A DNA stretch of 64,000 nucleotides from Tritrichomonas foetus (lineage: Eukaryota; Parabasalia; Tritrichomonadida; Tritrichomonadidae), in NCBI GenBank assembly GCA_001839685.1, contig MLAK01000485.1:49840-113839 (forward strand), given 5' to 3'. The notes beneath the pieces are model-generated. The model searched no databases, had not been told where the DNA came from, and worked only from the letters and a program-made list of their open reading frames with translations. Numbering within the stretch: position 1 is the stretch's first letter; the number at the start of each line of letters is the position of its first letter. Made by a program: the position numbers and the translations under genes. Below, piece by piece: positions 58,769-64,000 of this stretch.

Positions 58769-59929
58769 TTAGAAAATGCCACGATCAAGTCTCAACGATC
58801 CTCGCTTCCTAATCACAGGTTTTCCTGTTCTTTCCATTGGCACTCCAGCCCTAATGGCATTTGCTGTTGCCAACTTAGAGTCATCTGAATTAAATACATG
58901 ATCTATCATTTCCGGTGTTATTTCCATTGTGGTTTGTTTTGTTTTTGGTAATTTGATGTTTTTAAGAAAAGGATGGGATAAAATTTCATCTAAAGAAATT
59001 CTCTTTTTCACGTCCACACAAAGCATAGCAGTGATTAATGATTTACAAGATTCACTTACATAATGTGGTACTTTATATTGTCCTGCTCTAATTTGTGTGA
59101 AAAGTTCATTTCTTTGTCGAGCAGTCCAGGGGATGCTTCCGACAACCATTGCATACAAAGTCACGCCGAGACTCCAAATATCGCTAATTTTTCCATTGTA
59201 TGGCTTTCCACTTAATGTTTCAGGTGATGCATAGCTTGGTGAGCCACAAGGAGTGGAAGCAAGATTATCTTCTGCTACATGACGTGAATGAACGAAATTG
59301 GAAATTTTTGGAACGCCTTCATCTGTCATCCAAATATTTTCAGGCTTCAAATCTCGGTGAATAACAGAATTCTCATGCACATGCTTGACTCCTGTCACAA
59401 TCTGTTTGAAAATTTTGGCAGCTTGTGGTTCTGGAAATGGGCTCTTCAAAATCGTTTCAAATAAGGTTCTGGGGCAGTAATCGAATATGATGAAGTAGAA
59501 TTGTTTATCCCGCATGAAGTCAACCATGCTGATTACGTAAGGATGTTGAGCTTGATTTAATATTTTAATTTCTTTCTGGAATCTCATTTGAACGGATGAC
59601 TGGTCTTCGATCTTCTTCCGTAAAATTACTTTGCATGCGTACTTCAATGTCGGCTCCTTGGCAGGAGTTGCAAGCTTATATGTTGACATCGATCCTTCGC
59701 CGATTGTTGACCTCAGAATAAACGATCCAATGACCCTAGGAATTGAGTCATTGCCGTTAATGTTGATTGGCGTGGACATTCGGCTTCCTGCTCCACGGAT
59801 TAATTGATCGCCTTTCAACATTTGTTCAATGTCATTCGATACTTGGAATTTTGGCATTCCACGAATAGAGTCGCTACGCTGATGCGGGTTACGTCTTGGA
59901 ATTGGGACCGCAGAGAAAGTTTTTTGCAT
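58769..59929 (-). CDS. CAMK-like protein kinase with degenerate DFG motif
   Basis: 386 residues from ATG at 59,929; TCACTT (59,930-59,935) abuts the start. Kinase domain about 67-325: glycine loop IGEGSMS (76-82), Lys 100 in YACKVI, alpha-C Glu 120, catalytic loop HRDLKPEN (191-198), SPE (235-237) and SDIWSLGVTLYA. The metal-binding DFG reads NFV (211-213), so Asp is replaced by Asn. Activity may be lost or reduced; trichomonad genomes contain many such kinases. The N-terminal head and the C-terminal tail are basic and Ser-rich. Closest in style to CAMKL/Snf1-like kinases. Confidence 0.82.
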   Translation of the reverse strand: MQKTFSAVPIPRRNPHQRSDSIRGMPKFQVSNDIEQMLKGDQLIRGAGSRMSTPININGNDSIPRVIGSFILRSTIGEGSMSTYKLATPAKEPTLKYACKVILRKKIEDQSSVQMRFQKEIKILNQAQHPYVISMVDFMRDKQFYFIIFDYCPRTLFETILKSPFPEPQAAKIFKQIVTGVKHVHENSVIHRDLKPENIWMTDEGVPKISNFVHSRHVAEDNLASTPCGSPSYASPETLSGKPYNGKISDIWSLGVTLYAMVVGSIPWTARQRNELFTQIRAGQYKVPHYVSESCKSLITAMLCVDVKKRISLDEILSHPFLKNIKLPKTKQTTMEITPEMIDHVFNSDDSKLATANAIRAGVPMERTGKPVIRKRGSLRLDRGIF

Positions 59930-60953
59930 AAGTGAATTTTTTGTGTTTGTTGGAAATTGAATTGTTTATGTATTTTACGTAGTTTATATGTAGTTGTTAT
60001 TTTTTCAATATATAAGCATTTAAAAAATAAAGCACACAATAATTTCAAAGATATTGATAATCAGAATTCTGTATTTTCTAAGCAATTAATAAAAATAATT
60101 TTATGGATATTGAAATAAATATTGAAATATATCAAAATTTGAAAAAAAGATAAAGATTGTGCGATTTTAAAGTCAAAATATTCTGAGTAATCTTAACAGT
60201 TTTCATTACTGAAATTATCATGAGATTGAGAACCTAACAATAATTGAGTATTTCACGAAGAAATATTCTATAGAATTTGATAGACTTCAAAAAAATTACC
60301 TTTTTTTCTTGAAAAGACATCTGGATTAAATTTAATTTTTCATCTTTTGATTGAATTAGCAATATGACTCATTATATGATCAATAATGTAATTTACCTCA
60401 TAAAAATGTTCAAAAAATCGATGTCAATCATTTTTTTCTGGAAAAAAAACGACAAAATTATTCTGACTGACGTTATGCTCACCACATCAATTACCACTCC
60501 TAAGATATTCATTAATTCAATTTTTATCTCTAGAGTTGAAAAATAAATTATTTTTAATTTTATTTATTTCAATTGCCCATATTAGAGTTTCCCATATAAT
60601 GATTGAAAAATTGAGACAACTTTGAAAATCTATTAGAAAAAGTTTGTCAGCATAGAAACATTTCTTAAGAAAAATTTATGTTTTCATAGAAAATAAATTT
60701 GTCCATCATTTTACGCGAAATTCTGGCAGATTTCCTTCACTGAGTATCTTCTACGTGTTCAACTTTGTATAGATGCTTTAGAATATCCATTGAAATATGA
60801 ACGACTGAAGGGAAGAAAAGTAATCGTGAATATTCTGCCAATGCCAATAAAACAGTTTAATTATTGAATTTTATTTTATGATAAAAATGTAGATGTGAAA
60901 GAAATGTAAAAAGATTTTTCATTGGAAAAAAAAAAAAAGAATTAAGATTTGTT
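59930..60953. other. 1-kb gene-poor spacer
   Basis: AT-rich, with stops in all frames except a 60-codon frame at 60,364 of low-complexity hydrophobic composition that I do not call. Contains an A12 run near 60,927. No repeat family seen. Confidence 0.35.
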
Positions 60954-62033
60954 TCAAACTTCGATTACAAAGAGAGAATGTTTTGTTCCTGTTGCAATAA
61001 GCAATGTTGCCTTCAAAGAACAAATATGAAAAGGCGCCAAAGATTCTTTTATCATTGATCCAATTCCCATAACATTATTGTTGTTGCTTCCAGATGCATA
61101 AACCTTTCCATTTTTATCTAGAAATAAACATGACTCTGCCCCACCTGCAATTGCTTTCACCTCAAATTCAACATTCATCAGCTCTTTCATTTGACGATGA
61201 CATTTCTTATCGCCAACACCATTTTCACCAGATTGGTTCCATCCACATGCATATATACGATTGTTTTCTTTCACTGCAAAAGTTGAGGTGTGACTGCAGG
61301 CAATTTTTTTCACTTCACCAATATCCACTTGTGAAATGTGATCATCTCTTAAATGACCAAGGCGTCCAAAAGAGCTTCTGCCCCATGAAAAAACTGTTTG
61401 GTTTTTCGATAAAGCACAGGAATGCGACCAACCTGCAGCAATTTGAATAATGTTTCTGAGCTGGAAAATCTTTGTTGGAGTTTTAACAACTCGAGCTTGG
61501 TTTTCAATGCCGAGGCTATTTTCATTGTTGAGACCAAAAGAATAGACTTCTCCATTCTCTAGCAAAATTAATGTGAAATATCCACCGCATGCCACTGAAA
61601 TCGGTTTCGAACTGTTTGGTATATTTATCAACATTGGATTAGAGTCGCTGATATTATTTGAGCCTGGCAGATGCCCAAATGTATTATTTCCCCAAACATA
61701 GATTTGGTAATTACTTGTTAATACAGCAACGTGTTGGTTCATACATGATGCAGTTTTTATTTTTATTTTATTCTCTTCGAAATATTTCAGTTGTGATGGG
61801 TATTTATATAAATGGTGATTTTGGGAAAGTTGCCCCCATTGATAATAACGGCCCTCATTATCGATAAATGCTGAATATGTTGTCCCACATAAGAGCTTTT
61901 TAATTCCTTTCACTTCTGCTGGAACATCAATCAAGTAGAAGCCCAATTCATTTGATTCATTATTTGGTCCCAAACAATTGTTGACATTTGTTCCACAGCC
62001 AACAATATATATGCACTTGTCACTGCAACTCAT
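60954..62033 (-). CDS. RCC1-repeat (seven-bladed propeller) protein
   Basis: 359 residues, just enough for seven RCC1 blades of about 50. Blade signatures include YVWGNNTFGHLPG, VYSFGLNNENSLG, VFSWGRSSFGRLG, IYACGWNQSGENGVG and VYASGSNNNNVMG, each followed by a CG..(T/S)..L strand such as VACGGYFTLILLENG. Family members serve as guanine nucleotide exchange or protein-binding platforms; without the RCC1 chromatin-binding tail this is more likely a cytosolic scaffold than the Ran exchange factor. ATG at 62,033, with Inr-like TCATTTTTAT (minus, 62,045-62,054) at the expected distance. Confidence 0.85.
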   Translation of the reverse strand: MSCSDKCIYIVGCGTNVNNCLGPNNESNELGFYLIDVPAEVKGIKKLLCGTTYSAFIDNEGRYYQWGQLSQNHHLYKYPSQLKYFEENKIKIKTASCMNQHVAVLTSNYQIYVWGNNTFGHLPGSNNISDSNPMLINIPNSSKPISVACGGYFTLILLENGEVYSFGLNNENSLGIENQARVVKTPTKIFQLRNIIQIAAGWSHSCALSKNQTVFSWGRSSFGRLGHLRDDHISQVDIGEVKKIACSHTSTFAVKENNRIYACGWNQSGENGVGDKKCHRQMKELMNVEFEVKAIAGGAESCLFLDKNGKVYASGSNNNNVMGIGSMIKESLAPFHICSLKATLLIATGTKHSLFVIEV

Positions 62034-62346
62034 ATTGGTATATTATAAAAATGAAGTGTTGATTTGAGGGCTAAATGATTCATCTTTTCAAAAATGATGA
62101 CTTCACGGGAAGGAATTCATCGATACGAAAAACTAACGGAATCATACGGGATTTATTAATATGATAAGATAACGAAAAATAACGAGTACTCTCTACTCAA
62201 TAACAGAGCTTATAGGGGACATTTGGAATATGAAATATATTTCTAATTGGTTTTTCGTAAACAATTTTTTAAAAATAGTTTATTTAAAAATAAGTTTGTT
62301 AAAATAGTGATCGTGTATCATTTATATTTTATTATGTCTATCCAAT
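62034..62346. other. Spacer between RCC1 and glycerate kinase genes
   Basis: 313 AT-rich bases; holds the Inr-like motif of the RCC1 gene. No gene seen. Confidence 0.35.
62045..62054 (-). promoter_or_regulatory. Initiator-like motif TCATTTTTAT
   Basis: On the minus strand, with its A 19 bases before the RCC1 ATG at 62,033. Same form as the motif before the DnaJ gene. Confidence 0.4.
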
Positions 62347-63528
62347 TTATGTATATTTAGTTGTAAGATAAGAATAAACGTGTCTAAAAGATGCTCTTTG
62401 CAAAAGTTCATCGGTTTTATGAATACAGGTTTCTAAAGAATTGGGGCCATCAACAATCGAAGACACAACATTGGCACCAGCTTTTAACATTCCTTCTTCA
62501 GCTTCTTTAGATTCTATTCCACCGCATAGCATAATTACATGTGATTTTTTCATAACATTACAAACTTCATATGGTCCCTTTCCATGTAATGTCTGAATAT
62601 CACATCTTCCCTCGCAAGTAATCACAATGTCAGAATCGATCAATTTATTAAAATTCAAAATGTCTAACACTAATTTTGATCCTCGCTCGACTTTTGAATT
62701 TAAAATAGAACAGAAACTCAGTGGAAAGCCACCAGCTGCACCACATCCAGGCATATTAGCTACATCTTTTCCAGTACACTTTTTCATAACCTCAGAAAGA
62801 TGTTTTAAGTTATTTTCTAATTCAGAAACAAGCCTTTCCAGTTTTTCTTTTGGAACATGATTTTGCGGTGCAATCTTTTGTGGACCGAAAATAGCGGAAG
62901 CTCCAGAAGGACCAAGAAGAGGATTATTAACATCACAAGCAATGGAAATATTAACTCCTTTACATTTATTCAAAATTTTGGTTAAATCCATATTAAAAAT
63001 TTGTCCTGCTGCAGAATTTCCAAATGCTTTTAATGATTTTCCATTTTTATCATAAAATTGAACACCAAGAGCAGAAATTGCTCCAATTCCTCCATCCACA
63101 GTTGCACTTCCACCAATAGTTAATAAAATATCTTTAAACCCTTCATCAATTGCCTTAGAAATTAATTGACCTGTTCCATATGTATTTGCAACAAATGGAT
63201 TTAATTGTGAAGGTGGAACTAATGCTATTCCAGAAGCTTTTGCCATTTCAATAATGGCTGTTTGTCCAAGAGATCCCCATTTTGCTTCAATTGGTGATCC
63301 AAAAGGGCCGATCACAGGAGTTTTATAAAACTTTTCTGCAATAGCATCAAGAGTGTCATCTCCTCCATCAGCAACAGGCTTTTGAATTACTGAAAAAGTG
63401 AGATTTTTTCCAGTATTTTGTGAAAATATTTTAAAAGCATCTTCAACACCTCTTGCAATTGATGCAGCTGCTTGTACAGAAGATAGCGATCCTTTCATAG
63501 CATTTGCAGCAGCAACAATTTTTATCAT
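62347..63528 (-). CDS. Glycerate kinase, bacterial GlxK/GarK type
   Basis: 393 residues from ATG at 63,528, close to the bacterial length (about 380). Phosphorylates D-glycerate with ATP to 2- or 3-phosphoglycerate. Landmarks: N-terminal MIKIVAAANAMKGSLSS, DGGDDTLDAIA (about 54), GGSATVDGGIGAISALG (about 138), GCGAAGGFPLSF, CEGRCDIQTLHGKGP (about 307). The family is mainly bacterial, so lateral acquisition by the protist lineage is likely, a pattern common among trichomonad metabolic enzymes. It would feed glycerate into glycolysis. No targeting peptide; cytosolic. Confidence 0.92.
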   Translation of the reverse strand: MIKIVAAANAMKGSLSSVQAAASIARGVEDAFKIFSQNTGKNLTFSVIQKPVADGGDDTLDAIAEKFYKTPVIGPFGSPIEAKWGSLGQTAIIEMAKASGIALVPPSQLNPFVANTYGTGQLISKAIDEGFKDILLTIGGSATVDGGIGAISALGVQFYDKNGKSLKAFGNSAAGQIFNMDLTKILNKCKGVNISIACDVNNPLLGPSGASAIFGPQKIAPQNHVPKEKLERLVSELENNLKHLSEVMKKCTGKDVANMPGCGAAGGFPLSFCSILNSKVERGSKLVLDILNFNKLIDSDIVITCEGRCDIQTLHGKGPYEVCNVMKKSHVIMLCGGIESKEAEEGMLKAGANVVSSIVDGPNSLETCIHKTDELLQRASFRHVYSYLTTKYT

Positions 63529-63735
63529 TGTGGAATTACAACGATCAAATTAAATTGAAAAAGAACATATTATTTATAAACCTCAGAAAAAAGGGACATC
63601 ATTCATCACTCGTCGAAATTTATATTGCTTAAACATACCTATTCTAATTAATTCTACAATCAAAATCAAATAATGTAATGTATTTATTAATTCGAATTAA
63701 GGAATTCATCCAAAGTTTCAGAGACTGGTGATTCT

Positions 63736-63784
63736 GTGAACACTTTTGGTTGATTTGACTTCTCATTTGACCTTAACTGTTCAC
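63736..63784 (-). repeat. 49-bp dispersed repeat with inverted GTGAACA ends, copy 2
   Basis: Reverse-strand copy of the repeat at 14,297-14,345, 45 of 49 positions identical by my alignment, with GTGAACA/TGTTCAC ends. It lies upstream of the glycerate kinase gene. Confidence 0.75.
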
Positions 63785-63818
63785 GATAGAACAAGTTGAG
63801 TTATTATAGTAGAGTATA

Positions 63819-63859
63819 CAGTTGTGATAAATTGCGCTTCGCTCAATTTATCNCAACTG
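63819..63859. repeat. 41-base hairpin with TA flank (CAGTTGTGATAAATTG arms)
   Basis: CAGTTGTGATAAATTG, a nine-base loop CGCTTCGCT, then the reverse complement with one ambiguous base (63,853). Preceded by TA (63,817-63,818). It resembles a transposon end or small foldback repeat. Confidence 0.65.
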
Positions 63860-63956
63860 AAAATTTCATGAATGAGAAAACCNACNAAATCATAAATGAA
63901 AACATAAAAAAACAAATTTAAACATGAAATTTCATCAAAACCAAAATTAAACATAA

Positions 63957-64000
63957 ATAACTAATGAAATAACTAATGAAATCACTCACGAAATAACTAA
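63957..64000 (+). repeat. 12-base tandem repeat, consensus ATAACTAATGAA
   Basis: Three full units (63,957, 63,969, 63,981) and a partial fourth reach the window edge. One frame reads I-T-N-E repeats, but a stop sits directly upstream, so coding is unproven here. Confidence 0.7.

Larger units (their letters stand above)
63529..64000. other. Repeat-rich right edge of the window
   Basis: Holds the second 49-bp repeat, a hairpin with a GC-rich loop and a 12-base tandem repeat running off the edge. Three ambiguous bases (63,853; 63,883; 63,886) fall here, suggesting multi-copy sequence. No gene seen. Confidence 0.5.

Noticed and set aside
60364..60546. 60-codon frame in the spacer downstream of the RCC1 gene
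   Set aside because: Hydrophobic, low-complexity translation with no neighbour or promoter support.
1..64000. CRISPR arrays, rRNA, operons, prophage
   Set aside because: None seen; gene structure, promoter motifs and protein families are eukaryotic.

Overview
The window looks like nuclear DNA of a parabasalid flagellate of the Trichomonas/Tritrichomonas type; I cannot fix the species. The reasons are: AT-rich sequence; very long, almost entirely intron-free reading frames with short intergenic gaps; a giant right-handed beta-helix (Pmp-like) surface protein with a Pro/Thr stalk, one membrane anchor and a short cytoplasmic tail; an ankyrin protein and a CARMIL-like LRR protein of trichomonad style; and TCA-type initiator motifs just upstream of several start codons.

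Layout. 1-10.6 kb: most of one Pmp-like adhesin-type gene, open at the left edge. 10.9-19 kb: PP2A B56 regulatory subunit, small IPT/TIG membrane protein (minus), tetraspanin, CAP-domain protein without signal peptide, CRM1-like exportin. 19.5-32.4 kb: HEAT-like protein, 2662-codon BEACH protein, coiled-coil protein. 32.5-35 kb: a frame-broken ankyrin gene (minus), followed by a gene-poor stretch with a small coding relic. 36-43.6 kb: type I DnaJ, small coiled-coil protein, LRR protein with Arg/Ser/Pro tail, cytosolic (tubulin-type) carboxypeptidase. 43.9-45.2 kb: a transposon-like element with TA-flanked inverted ends and TGTCC-containing subterminal repeats. 45.3-50 kb: a helical gene split by a frame break, a small secreted protein, and a Y-family DNA polymerase homologue that has lost its catalytic acids. 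50-58.4 kb: WDR7/Rabconnectin-like protein, FOP/CEP20-like protein, ARM-like protein, dynein-2 intermediate chain WDR34-like protein. 58.8-63.5 kb: kinase with a degenerate DFG motif, RCC1-repeat protein, bacterial-type glycerate kinase. The right edge enters repeat sequence.

The genes are unrelated housekeeping, cytoskeletal and signalling genes on both strands; I see no operon logic. There is a loose theme of flagellar/microtubule biology (CEP20-like, WDR34-like, tubulin-type carboxypeptidase).

Three things stand out. (1) The 1.36-kb TA-flanked element. (2) The inactive-looking Y-family polymerase. (3) Four genes whose reading frames break and are each restored by skipping one base in the same direction. 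These breaks are most simply extra bases in the assembly at A/T runs, but the shared direction deserves a test. All 12 ambiguous bases (n) in the window fall in repetitive sequence.
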